Assembly (NCBI GenBank): GCA_026985075.1
Contig: JALSQX010000104.1
Location: forward strand, 1 to 64,000
Direction: 5' to 3'
Source: Blastocatellia bacterium
Lineage (GTDB): Bacteria; Acidobacteriota; Blastocatellia; HR10; J050
DNA: 64,000 bases
The position numbers were made by a program, and so were the translations under genes. The stretch's first letter is position 1, and each line of letters starts with the position of its first letter. The notes under the pieces were generated by a model. It was given only the letters and a program-made list of their open reading frames with translations. It was not told where the DNA came from and ran no database searches. Positions 1-7,863 of the stretch are shown here, in pieces.

Positions 1-2
1 AG

Positions 3-119
3 TTGCCCATCTCGTTGGACGAGAATGTGCGCAACGGCCGCATCCGCCGCGGCCAGACCATCCTCATGGTCACCTTCGGCGCCGGCTTCAGCGGCGGTAT
101 CCTCGCCTTCCGATATTAG
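3..119 (+). CDS. 3-oxoacyl-ACP synthase III (FabH-like), C-terminal end only
   Basis: The first 38 codons visible are the end of a gene that starts outside the window. They read LDENVRNGRIRRGQ followed by VTFGAGFSGGILAFRY and a TAG stop. The pattern of a Gly/Arg turn and then a GFGAGxxxG strand is the usual end of FabH-type ketosynthases, which condense an acyl-CoA with malonyl-ACP. The catalytic Cys, His and Asn lie upstream and cannot be seen, so activity cannot be judged. Only 16 bases separate it from the following glycosyltransferase ORF, so it probably heads the lipid/polyketide-like gene block that follows. Confidence 0.7.
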   Translation: MPISLDENVRNGRIRRGQTILMVTFGAGFSGGILAFRY

Positions 120-135
120 CCGCGGCCCGTGAATA

Positions 136-1560
136 GTGATCAGCTCGTCGGCGTCGACATGGAGAAAGACTCTTACCGTGCGGGGAGGCGCCGATGCTCG
201 CGTGACGGTGAAGAAAACCGACGGGGAGCGCGAACGTATCCGATCGAGCGTCCGGGAGCCATCGCCCTACTCTCGTCCCTTCCCTCATCATGATCAATCC
301 TCTTGCCGGAAAACATATCGGATTTTGTTCGCGCCAGCGTCCAACATTCTGGCTCACGTGGGCCGGTGTGTCGTGCTGGCCCGGGAACTGAAGGCGCGGG
401 GACATTCGATCATCTTTGCCGGTACCCCTAAGTTCTTGCGCGATCCGGCGGTCGTTCGCCCGGGCGAGTTTCAAATCCATCTCATCGACGACTATGATGC
501 GGAGGAAGGATTGGAGATTCTTCGTAAGCTGTGGAAGACGCCCCGTAAGGAGTCCCTGCGCGAGCACGTTCAATCCGAACTGGAGATGCTCGATGAGGTG
601 CGGCCGGATGTGGTCATCAATGATTTTCGTTTGACGATGTACCTGTCGGCTCGGCTGCGAGGTATCCCGGTCATCTCGCTCCTCGGGGGGCGCTGGTTGG
701 TCCAATACGCGGCCAAACCGTTCAAAGCACCGCGGACGCATCCCCTCTATCCGCTCATGCGGCGACTCCTGGGGGAGAAGGGCACAGATGCCGTAGTTCC
801 TCCCATCCAGCGATGGGCGATTCGCTACAAGATGGGCCCCTATCGCCAGTTGAGCAAGGCCTATGGACTGCGACCGAAAAGGGATCTCTGGGATCTCCTC
901 GTGGGCGAGTACAATCTCATCTTGGATACCGAGTTGTTCGGGCCGATGAAATCCCTTCCCGGGAACTTTCGTCAGGTCGGCCCGATCGCCTGGACGCCGC
1001 CCATTCCGCTCCCTGACTGGATCGCTACCCTGGATCGTACGCGGCCCATCATCTATGTCACCATGGGCAGTACCGGGCATGCCGCCTTATTCGAATGTAT
1101 GATGGAAGTACTCGGCGATGCCGAGTACACCGTGATCATGACCACCGGGGGGCAGTGGCGCGAGCCGGCCGGTCGGATACCCAGCAATTTCCGCGTGGCC
1201 AAGTATCTCCCCGGCAAACCCATCATGCAGTTGTCGGATCTGGTGATCTTCCATGGTGGAGCGGGGACGGGATATCAGGCCATGGCCACGGGCACTCCGG
1301 CCATCGTCATCGCCACGCACTTGGAGCAGGAATTTGTCGGGCAAGTTTTGGAAGAACATCGAGCGGGACTTTTCCTCACCATGCGTCAGGTGTTGGCCAA
1401 ACCGGTCAGGTTGCGTCAGGCCATCGCCACTATGCTGGCGCGGCTGGATGTCTATCGGGCCGGGATGAAAAAGCTCCAGGAAGACTTTCAGCGGTACGAT
1501 CCTGTGCCCCAGGCGGCCGATTGCATCGAGGAATTCATGGCCGAGGTGCGGCGAGAGTGA
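136..1560 (+). CDS. GT1-family glycosyltransferase (MGT/UGT type)
   Basis: Predicted NDP-sugar-dependent glycosyltransferase of the GT-B fold. The core starts near residue 60 with YRILFAPASNILAHVGRC (first Rossmann half, G-rich substrate side). The C-terminal half carries IIYVTMGSTG and the donor-binding block VIFHGGAGTGYQAMATGTP, where HGGAGT is the usual UGT signature. The first ~59 residues (Arg/Ser-rich) do not look like the family. No in-frame ATG lies between codon 1 and the core, so the true start may be a GTG near 178, 202 or 208. Its TGA overlaps the GTG start of the next gene by 4 bases, which indicates translational coupling in a biosynthetic operon. The acceptor is unknown; a lipid or polyketide-like aglycone is inferred from the neighbours. 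Confidence 0.75.
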   Translation: MISSSASTWRKTLTVRGGADARVTVKKTDGERERIRSSVREPSPYSRPFPHHDQSSCRKTYRILFAPASNILAHVGRCVVLARELKARGHSIIFAGTPKFLRDPAVVRPGEFQIHLIDDYDAEEGLEILRKLWKTPRKESLREHVQSELEMLDEVRPDVVINDFRLTMYLSARLRGIPVISLLGGRWLVQYAAKPFKAPRTHPLYPLMRRLLGEKGTDAVVPPIQRWAIRYKMGPYRQLSKAYGLRPKRDLWDLLVGEYNLILDTELFGPMKSLPGNFRQVGPIAWTPPIPLPDWIATLDRTRPIIYVTMGSTGHAALFECMMEVLGDAEYTVIMTTGGQWREPAGRIPSNFRVAKYLPGKPIMQLSDLVIFHGGAGTGYQAMATGTPAIVIATHLEQEFVGQVLEEHRAGLFLTMRQVLAKPVRLRQAIATMLARLDVYRAGMKKLQEDFQRYDPVPQAADCIEEFMAEVRRE

Positions 1561-2552
1561 ATGCCGTGAACATATTGGTGACTGGCGGAACCGGTCTGGT
1601 GGGGAGCCAACTCATCGAAGCGCTTCTGGAAAAGGGATATCCACCAGATACCATTCGAGCGCTCGTTCGCCCACGGAGTCACATCGACTTTCTCACAGGG
1701 AAAGGCATTCGGCTCTGTACGGGCGATCTGCTCGACGTCGATTCCCTCAAAGCGGCGACCGAGGGGGTCCACATCGTCTATCATTGCGCGGGAGCTGTTG
1801 ATGAGAAGCGGCGCGAGGTGTTCTGGGAAGTGAACGTCATCGGGACCGAGCGGATGCTGGAAGCCGCCCGTTGGGCGGGCGTTCAAAGATTCGTTTACGT
1901 CTCGTCCATTGGCGTCTACGGATTGTTGGAAACGACGCCGGCCACCGAGGATCATCCCACCAGGCCGCTGAGGCCCTACGCCGTGTCCAAGCTGGCCGCC
2001 GAACAGCGCGTGCGACGCTATGCCGAACGATATGGATTGCCCTTTGTCATCCTTCGGCCTACGGCCATCGTTGGCCAGCGCGATCGAACGATCACCAGAC
2101 GGCTCGTGAACCTGGTTCGGCGCCCGGTGGTGCCAATGGTCGGTGGAGGGCGCGCGCGCATCTCGTTCGTTCACGCCAGAGACGTGGCCGAAGCGATGAT
2201 TCGGGCCAGTCACTCGGAGAAGGCCGTGGGGAATGTGTACAATGTGGAAGGGTTCTCGGCTCCCCTTCGCCGGGTGATCCAGTTTTTCATCGACGAGGTG
2301 GGAAGCGGGGCGACGATCATCGATGTTCCTTATGGGCTCGCTTTCATGGGAGCGCTCATCGTCGATGGATTCTACGCCGTGGCCAGACGGCGCGTTCATC
2401 CCATTCGAGCGAGAGTGGGACTCCGCCAATTGACGCGGGACCTGATTTTTGATACAACCAAGATCAAGATGGATCTCAACTTCGAGCCCCAGTATGGTAT
2501 GGAAGAGTCGTTTCGACAAGCGATTCGCTGGCAGTTGCAACATGGTGGTTGA
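1557..2552 (+). CDS. NAD(P)-dependent extended SDR (epimerase/3-beta-HSD-like)
   Basis: Extended short-chain dehydrogenase. It opens with the Rossmann nucleotide-binding motif TGGTGLVG. The catalytic tetrad region follows as VSSIGVYG and then YAVSKLAAE (YxxxK), with the substrate segment LRPTAIVGQ after it. The family oxidises or reduces hydroxyl/keto groups or epimerises sugars. The start chosen is GTG 1557, 8 bases after a GAGGTG Shine-Dalgarno-like stretch and overlapping the upstream stop; GTG 1566 is a close alternative. A second, different SDR follows 3 bases downstream. In a block with a FabH-type enzyme, SDRs of this 3-beta-HSD-like type could reduce a beta-keto intermediate; that is inference. 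Confidence 0.8.
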   Translation: MNAVNILVTGGTGLVGSQLIEALLEKGYPPDTIRALVRPRSHIDFLTGKGIRLCTGDLLDVDSLKAATEGVHIVYHCAGAVDEKRREVFWEVNVIGTERMLEAARWAGVQRFVYVSSIGVYGLLETTPATEDHPTRPLRPYAVSKLAAEQRVRRYAERYGLPFVILRPTAIVGQRDRTITRRLVNLVRRPVVPMVGGGRARISFVHARDVAEAMIRASHSEKAVGNVYNVEGFSAPLRRVIQFFIDEVGSGATIIDVPYGLAFMGALIVDGFYAVARRRVHPIRARVGLRQLTRDLIFDTTKIKMDLNFEPQYGMEESFRQAIRWQLQHGG

Positions 2553-2555
2553 GGT

Positions 2556-3584
2556 ATGAGAGCACTGGTGACGGGCGCCAATGGATTCATCGGTCGCTTC
2601 CTGGTCGAAGCGTTGCTGCGTCGTGGGTGTGCCGTGCGATGCTTCACTCTGGAGGGCGAGAGGGCCGACTGGCCCGACGATGAATCGGTGGAAGTGGTGA
2701 CTGGCGATATTTGTCGGGAGGAGACGCTCACGGCGGCCGTCCAAGGGGTCGATTATGTTTTTCACCTCGCCGGCGTGAAAACGGTCTGGGACGAGGCCAC
2801 CTACTTCCGGATCAATGTTCACGGGACGAAGAATCTTCTCCATGCCCTCCTGGAGAGCGGTCATCGCATCCGGCGATTCGTCTTCGCCAGCAGCCAGGCG
2901 GCTGCCGGGCCGAGCCCGGACGGCCGTCCCATCACCGAGGACGAGGTCTGTCGCCCTCTCACCGCTTATGGCAGGAGCAAGCGAGCCGCCGAGGAGTATC
3001 TCCTCGCTCATCGGCATCGCGTGCCCATCACCATTCTTCGGCCCGTCCTCGTCTATGGGCCGCGGAACCTGGAGACCGAATTGCTGCTGGCTTTGATTCG
3101 CCGAGGATGGATGTTTGACATTGGTCGTCATCATCAGTCGTTCAATCTCATTCACGTGCGCGATGTGGTGCGAGCGTTCATTCTCGCCGCCGAACATCCG
3201 CGAGCCGCGGGCGAGATTTATTTCATCACCAGTCGGGATCGATACACGTGGCGACAGATCGCCGAACAGTCGTTTCGCCTCCAGCATAAAAGGGGCCGCA
3301 TATTCTCCATCCCCTGGACGGGAGTGAAACTGGCCGCCGAAGCCGTCAAATCGTATCGGAAGCTGAGAGGGCAGCCCTTCGATGTGATTGACGATAAGAT
3401 GAACGAGTTGCGTCAAGCACACTGGGTATGCAGCGGGGAAAAAGCCAGACGCCATCTGGGGTTCGAGCCGCAGATCTCACTGGCCCAAGGCATTGAGGAA
3501 ACGATGCGGTGGTATGAGCGACGGCGTCAGGACGAGCGGCCGATGATCGCGGGGGCAGGCGGGAGATGGAGAAAATTCCTGTGA
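2556..3584 (+). CDS. NAD(P)-dependent extended SDR (second copy)
   Basis: Extended SDR of 342 residues. It begins MRALVTGANGFIGRFL (TGxxGxxG cofactor motif), has FVFASSQAAAG ahead of the catalytic YGRSKRAAE (YxxxK), and continues with LRPVLVYGPRNLE, typical of NAD-dependent epimerase/dehydratases. It begins 3 bases after the previous SDR stop and is followed 12 bases later by the methyltransferase, so it belongs to the same transcript. The two adjacent SDRs are clearly diverged from each other, so they probably act at different steps rather than being a recent duplication. Substrate unknown: nucleotide-sugar and beta-hydroxy/keto acyl substrates are both plausible. Confidence 0.82.
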   Translation: MRALVTGANGFIGRFLVEALLRRGCAVRCFTLEGERADWPDDESVEVVTGDICREETLTAAVQGVDYVFHLAGVKTVWDEATYFRINVHGTKNLLHALLESGHRIRRFVFASSQAAAGPSPDGRPITEDEVCRPLTAYGRSKRAAEEYLLAHRHRVPITILRPVLVYGPRNLETELLLALIRRGWMFDIGRHHQSFNLIHVRDVVRAFILAAEHPRAAGEIYFITSRDRYTWRQIAEQSFRLQHKRGRIFSIPWTGVKLAAEAVKSYRKLRGQPFDVIDDKMNELRQAHWVCSGEKARRHLGFEPQISLAQGIEETMRWYERRRQDERPMIAGAGGRWRKFL

Positions 3585-3596
3585 GGAGTGGTGAGC

Positions 3597-4403
3597 ATGA
3601 AATGGCATTCGATCGACCTGTTATGTTGCCCATTTTGTAGGGGACCGGTCGCCCCCTGTGGACAAACGCTCAATGGCGGTGACCCGGTTTCCGAGGGGAC
3701 GCTCATCTGTGAGACGTGTCACCGCGCATTCGCGATCGAGAGGGGCATCGTTCACTTCCTTCAGACTGACGAACTCGTGGGACCGAACAAGAAGCACGCC
3801 AGATTGAACGACCTATTCTCCCACGTGTACACACCGACGGTGAAGCTCATGTTCGCGCTCTGTGGTGGAGAAGAGCGCGCCCGGTGCGAGTGCATGGATC
3901 GTTTGGAACTCCGTGAAGGCGCTCACATCCTGGAGGTGGGCATTGGGACGGGAGACAATCTCCCCTATCTTCGCCGCCGACTCCACCGGTTTCGGGTCTA
4001 CGGCGTCGATATTTCGAGGAGCATGTTGCGGCACTGTGAAGCCAATATGAAAAAATGGGGGGTAGAGGCCGAATTGTTTTTGGCCGAAGCCGAACGGTTG
4101 CCGTTCAAAGATGGGACATTCGATGTCGTGTTTCATATCGGAGCGATCAATTTCTTCACCGATAAGAAGCGGGCCATCGAAGAGATGATTCGCGTCGCGC
4201 GACCGGGGACCAGGATCATCATCGCCGATGAGAACGAGCGGGCATTGCGGGTCCTGGACAAATTCCTTCTCCAACTGTGGATCGGCAAGCGAGAGAAGGT
4301 CGTCCCTCCCATCGATCTGGTGCCGCAGACGATGCGAGAGATTCGATTGGAGACCATCTGGCGAGGGTATGGTTATTGCATCGCATTCCGCACGCCCCGG
4401 TGA
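3597..4403 (+). CDS. SAM-dependent methyltransferase with N-terminal Trm112-like zinc ribbon
   Basis: The N-terminus (residues 1-50) carries CPFC and CETC pairs around DLLCCPFCRGPV, a zinc-ribbon of the Trm112/YcaR type. The class I methyltransferase domain starts near residue 100, with motif I EVGIGTGDN and motif II acid in YGVDIS. The AEAERLPF stretch and the post-motif VARPGTRIIIAD are typical of UbiE/small-molecule methyltransferases. ATG 3597 is preferred because GAGGAG lies 8 bases upstream; a GTG at 3588 would add three residues. The next gene's ATG (4369) lies inside its 3' end, a 35-base overlap. Likely a tailoring C- or O-methyltransferase of this gene block. Confidence 0.8.
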   Translation: MKWHSIDLLCCPFCRGPVAPCGQTLNGGDPVSEGTLICETCHRAFAIERGIVHFLQTDELVGPNKKHARLNDLFSHVYTPTVKLMFALCGGEERARCECMDRLELREGAHILEVGIGTGDNLPYLRRRLHRFRVYGVDISRSMLRHCEANMKKWGVEAELFLAEAERLPFKDGTFDVVFHIGAINFFTDKKRAIEEMIRVARPGTRIIIADENERALRVLDKFLLQLWIGKREKVVPPIDLVPQTMREIRLETIWRGYGYCIAFRTPR

Positions 4404-5244
4404 GCGGTTCGCGCCAGGTAGGGCCCATCGCCGATCTGCGGAGGCCAACACCGTGTTTTCCCTGTTTCGAGAGCGAGGAGATGAGATCATCCGGGCCAGC
4501 TACGCTCAACGCATCTTGATGGACGTGCTGGATGCGGCGCGGCGACCCGATAGTTATGCCGTCATTCTGTTGGATCTGTCGGCGGCCGATGCCTTCCGCG
4601 CGGAGTACCGCAAGAAGCATGGCGTGGCCTTGACCCACGTTCATCTCCTCATCAAAGCGCTCGCCCGGATGCTGGAGAAGAATCCCTGGATGAACTACAT
4701 GGTGGATGGATATAAGATCGTGAAGCCGTCATCCATCGATATCGGCGTCTCGGTCGCCGCCGAAGAGGGCGTGACGCCGGTGGTCGTCATCCGGGAGGCC
4801 CATCGAAAGTCACTGAGAGAGATCAGCCAGGAACTCCGGCAGAAGGCGAGCCAGGCCGCCCAGATGGAGAAGCAGAACCTGGCTCGGTTGAATCGCATCG
4901 GTCGCCTGATCCCGATCGGTTTTCTGCGACGGCCGCTCATTCGTTTCCTCGCTCGGCGGTACTGGGTGCGACGGCGCTTCATCGGCACGGCTCAAATCAC
5001 CAGCCTCGGCTTCCGCGATCTGGCCTTTCACCTTCCCTCTCATATCGGGACGACGATGTTGCTCAGCGTCGGCGGAGTCGTTCGGCGACCGGTGGTGGTC
5101 GGCGATAAGATCGAGATTCGTCCCACCGCCTATCTCGCTTTTCAGGTGGATACGCGCGTGTTGAACGCCAAGAGGGCGTTGAGGGCATTTCGACAGTTTC
5201 GACGATGGATGGAGCATCCGGATCAACTGGAGGGCGATGAGTGA
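4369..5244 (+). CDS. 2-oxoacid dehydrogenase E2-like acyltransferase-fold protein, catalytic His replaced
   Basis: The protein resembles the catalytic (chloramphenicol-acetyltransferase-fold) domain of lipoate acyltransferases. Visible features are HVHLLIKALARML (the HLxxLIKA-like segment), the WMNYMVDGYKIV turn, IDIGVSVAAEEGVTPVVV, and the C-terminal AYLAFQVDTRVLNAKRA. No lipoyl or E1/E3-binding domain is present. In true E2 enzymes the last segment reads DHRVxDG with the catalytic His; here the equivalent is DTRVLNA, so the His and the DG are missing. It may be a non-catalytic homologue or use another mechanism. ATG 4369 overlaps the upstream gene; a GTG near 4453 is also possible. It sits between a methyltransferase and a condensation-type acyltransferase. 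Confidence 0.65.
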   Translation: MVIASHSARPGERFAPGRAHRRSAEANTVFSLFRERGDEIIRASYAQRILMDVLDAARRPDSYAVILLDLSAADAFRAEYRKKHGVALTHVHLLIKALARMLEKNPWMNYMVDGYKIVKPSSIDIGVSVAAEEGVTPVVVIREAHRKSLREISQELRQKASQAAQMEKQNLARLNRIGRLIPIGFLRRPLIRFLARRYWVRRRFIGTAQITSLGFRDLAFHLPSHIGTTMLLSVGGVVRRPVVVGDKIEIRPTAYLAFQVDTRVLNAKRALRAFRQFRRWMEHPDQLEGDE

Positions 5245-5625
5245 GATGAGAGGGATGACCGTCTCGCCGCCCGCGAAGCCGTGGTTTGACGGACAACATC
5301 TCGTCGAGCGCCTGGATGGGGTGACGTTGTCGCTGCCCACGAGGTGCGAAAGGTCGGTGCCCCTGGGCAGTACGGCCATCACACGCTGGTCGAGTTACGT
5401 TCGCTTCAATGGTTATATCGCCCGTTCGCGGCTCATGGGGGTGGGGAAACGGTTTCCGGGGACGCGTGCTCCGGGCTTCTCTCTCGCGCCCCCGGGGAGT
5501 GGTCAACGTCCACTCGGCGCACCGGCCCCGGAGAGGGTGTGGTTGACGAGCTGTGGGACTCGTGGAATAATAGCCCCTCCTTCCTGCCCGGGGATGGATC
5601 GGAGAGGTGACAGAGACCATCGATA
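5245..5625 (+). other. Uncertain stretch between two acyltransferase genes
   Basis: This 381-base stretch holds an open plus-strand frame (5237-5626, 129 codons) whose ATG overlaps the previous stop in ATGA-like fashion. The first ~35 residues read like protein (FDGQHLVERLDGVTLSLP), but the rest is Arg/Pro/Gly-rich and resembles no family I know. The coding signal seems to jump to the frame starting near 5344 (YGHHTLVELRSLQWLYRPF). It could be a short real gene with a frameshift, or untranslated spacer. I do not assign a function. Confidence 0.25.
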
Positions 5626-7086
5626 ATGGCTCGCTCGTTGAGAGAACAACATCATACCGTTCGGAGAATTCCCTTTGTGGGGAGCGATAAGCTCATCTAC
5701 GCCATCGATGGCGTTTCTCCCTTCATGCTCCATCTCATCATGGAACTCAATGGGCCGTTGGACGTCGCTTGTCTGGCCGAGGCCATCGAAGGAGCGCTCG
5801 AAGCGACGCCCGTTCTGAAGAGCCGGGCACGGTTACGGTGGCTTCGCCCTTATTGGGAGGTGATCGAGGATGTCGCGTTGGAGACCATATTGACCGTGCG
5901 AGATCTCACCTCGGAGAGCGCGCGCGACGATGCCATTCGACGCCTGATCGAAGCGTTCCTCAATGAGACGATCGATGTGACGCAGTCGGCTCCGGCGCGA
6001 TTCCTCTTGATGCGATTGTCGGATGCCCAATGGGTGTTCGTCATCAAAGTGCATCACTGTCCGATCGATGCCGCCGCCCTGTTCATCTTCGTCAACGATA
6101 TCAAAACGTATTATGAGCGGCTCCGTGACGGCCGGATGATTGGACCACTGGCGTCCATGGGAGATCGGACGCGGCGCCCGCTATTTCGTCAGGTGAGCGT
6201 ATCGTTGTGGGGACGAGCGGCGTGGGCCGCTCTCCGGCGCGCCCTGAGCGACCGGTCATCGCGGCCCCGCCAGTTCATCGCGTTCTCTGCGCCGGAGAGC
6301 GAGCCGGGGATCGCTTACCGGAGCGTGGTATTGGAAGGCGAAGACTACGCGGCCTTCCGCGCCAGGTGCAAATCCCTGGGCGTGACCGGTCAAGAATTGA
6401 TCATGGCGGCGCTCTGTCGAGCCATTCACCGGTGGAATAGGGCGTCGGGCCGGACCGCGGGCGTCTATTCGATCATCATGCCGGTGGACCTGCGACGTTA
6501 TGTTCGACGAGGAGGGCGTATTCCCAGAATAATGGCCAGCTTCGTGGGCGGCACTCAGATCACCATTCCCGCTGCCGCGGCCGAGACGCTGGAGGGGGCG
6601 CTCGCTCTGATCGTCGAAGAGGTGCGATACATCCGGACGCATCACCTGGCATTGATGCCCAATGTGATCTTTCCTCTCCTCGCCCTCATCCCCGCCCGGT
6701 GGCTTCGCCGGGCCGCCCGGCGCGTTTACCGGCGCCGCCCGGAGAAGTTGATTCCCACCGCCGTCGTGACCAACGTGGGCCGAGTGGATAGAATTCTCTC
6801 GCCATCTCCGAGGTTCCCTATTCGACGCCTGGAGGGCGTAGGGACGGCCTATGTTCCGGCGGGATTGTTCGTGGCTCCTTTGTCCTTCGGGCGGTGGCAA
6901 ACGATTACCATCACCTACCGAAAGGATGCCTGTTCGGAGGAGGAGATGACGTCATTCGTCGAGCTCTTCGCCGACGAGCTTCTTCCTGGGCGTCGAGCCC
7001 GGCGCGGCCTGACCGGTGCAGTCTCTTCCTCATCATCGGAAAGGAGCGAGTGTGACGTCGACCATGTGTGCCTCAGGGAGGAATGA
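5626..7086 (+). CDS. Condensation-fold acyltransferase (WS/DGAT or PapA-like)
   Basis: A 486-residue protein whose N-terminal half carries KVHHCPIDAAAL, i.e. the HHxxxD active-site motif (H143, H144, D148) of condensation/wax-ester-synthase/PapA acyltransferases; the usual Gly after the Asp is Ala. An SxPxDLR-like segment is seen as IIMPVDLRRYV in the C-terminal half, and a NVGRVD motif typical of this fold follows. Such enzymes transfer acyl groups from CoA or carrier proteins to hydroxyl groups. The start is a plain ATG. The last codons overlap the next gene at ATGATG. In context it probably esterifies the product made by the FabH/SDR enzymes. Confidence 0.72.
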   Translation: MARSLREQHHTVRRIPFVGSDKLIYAIDGVSPFMLHLIMELNGPLDVACLAEAIEGALEATPVLKSRARLRWLRPYWEVIEDVALETILTVRDLTSESARDDAIRRLIEAFLNETIDVTQSAPARFLLMRLSDAQWVFVIKVHHCPIDAAALFIFVNDIKTYYERLRDGRMIGPLASMGDRTRRPLFRQVSVSLWGRAAWAALRRALSDRSSRPRQFIAFSAPESEPGIAYRSVVLEGEDYAAFRARCKSLGVTGQELIMAALCRAIHRWNRASGRTAGVYSIIMPVDLRRYVRRGGRIPRIMASFVGGTQITIPAAAAETLEGALALIVEEVRYIRTHHLALMPNVIFPLLALIPARWLRRAARRVYRRRPEKLIPTAVVTNVGRVDRILSPSPRFPIRRLEGVGTAYVPAGLFVAPLSFGRWQTITITYRKDACSEEEMTSFVELFADELLPGRRARRGLTGAVSSSSSERSECDVDHVCLREE

Positions 7087-7847
7087 TGAGCGACGCGGTG
7101 ATCCATGACGACAAACCTCATATCTCGGTCATCATCCCCGCATATAATGAAGAGAAGTATCTCGGAGCGACGTTGGAGAATGTCAAGCAAGCCATCCGAG
7201 AATATCAAAAGAAATATCCCTACGCCGTCGAGATTGTGGTCGTCAACAATAATTCCACCGATCGCACCGAGCAAGTCGCTCGCGCCCATGGAGCCCGGGT
7301 CGTTTTCGAGGCGAGGAATCAAATTGCGGCGGCGCGAAATGCCGGCGGTCGAGCGGCCCGGGGCGACATCGTCGCTTTTCTGGATGCCGATTCGCACATG
7401 TCCCCCAATTTGCTCATCCGCGTTCACGAGGTGATGGCCTCCGGGCAATATATCGGCGGTGGCGTGGCCTGGGTGTACCGGGATAAACCCTCGTTGTGGG
7501 TGAGCATCCTGGAGACGATCCGGAACGTGATCGGACGCCGCGTATTCGGCGTGAGTACGGGGCTCATGTACACGACCAAAGAGGCCTTCGAGCGCGTCGG
7601 CGGGTTCGATGAACGCTATTACGCCGCCGAGGAGGGGCGATTCGTGCTCGACTTGAAGAAGCTGGGGAAGAAAGAAGGGAAGAAGTTTTATAACATCACC
7701 GATGGATACATTGTGACCTCGGCGCGCAAGTTCGAACAACTGAACGCACCGACGCTGATATGGACGGGATTGAAGTTCCTCCTGTTCCCCTGGAAGCTCA
7801 GAGATCGTAAAGCCTGCTCATTCTGGTATGACATCAACAAGAATTGA
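7086..7847 (+). CDS. GT2-family glycosyltransferase
   Basis: Family 2 (GT-A) glycosyltransferase of 253 residues. It shows HISVIIPAYNEEKYLG (nucleotide-binding start), VVNNNSTDRTEQVA, the metal/sugar-nucleotide motif FLDADSHMSPN (DxD type), and GGFDERYYAAEEGRF, which carries the acidic catalytic-base region. There are no clear transmembrane spans apart from a short hydrophobic end (LIWTGLKFLLFPW). It therefore probably acts at the inner face of the membrane. ATG 7086 is preferred, 5-7 bases after AGGGAGG; the ATG at 7083 is in frame and equally possible, and both overlap the upstream stop. It is followed 16 bases later by the first of three AlkP-superfamily genes. Confidence 0.83.
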   Translation: MSDAVIHDDKPHISVIIPAYNEEKYLGATLENVKQAIREYQKKYPYAVEIVVVNNNSTDRTEQVARAHGARVVFEARNQIAAARNAGGRAARGDIVAFLDADSHMSPNLLIRVHEVMASGQYIGGGVAWVYRDKPSLWVSILETIRNVIGRRVFGVSTGLMYTTKEAFERVGGFDERYYAAEEGRFVLDLKKLGKKEGKKFYNITDGYIVTSARKFEQLNAPTLIWTGLKFLLFPWKLRDRKACSFWYDINKN

Positions 7848-7863
7848 GGGTATCACAAAAGCG

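Noticed and set aside
1488-3455. Long minus-strand open frame (655 codons) opposite the two SDR genes
   Set aside because: It is the antisense shadow of GC-rich coding DNA; its translation lacks any domain, while the plus strand has complete Rossmann and YxxxK motifs.
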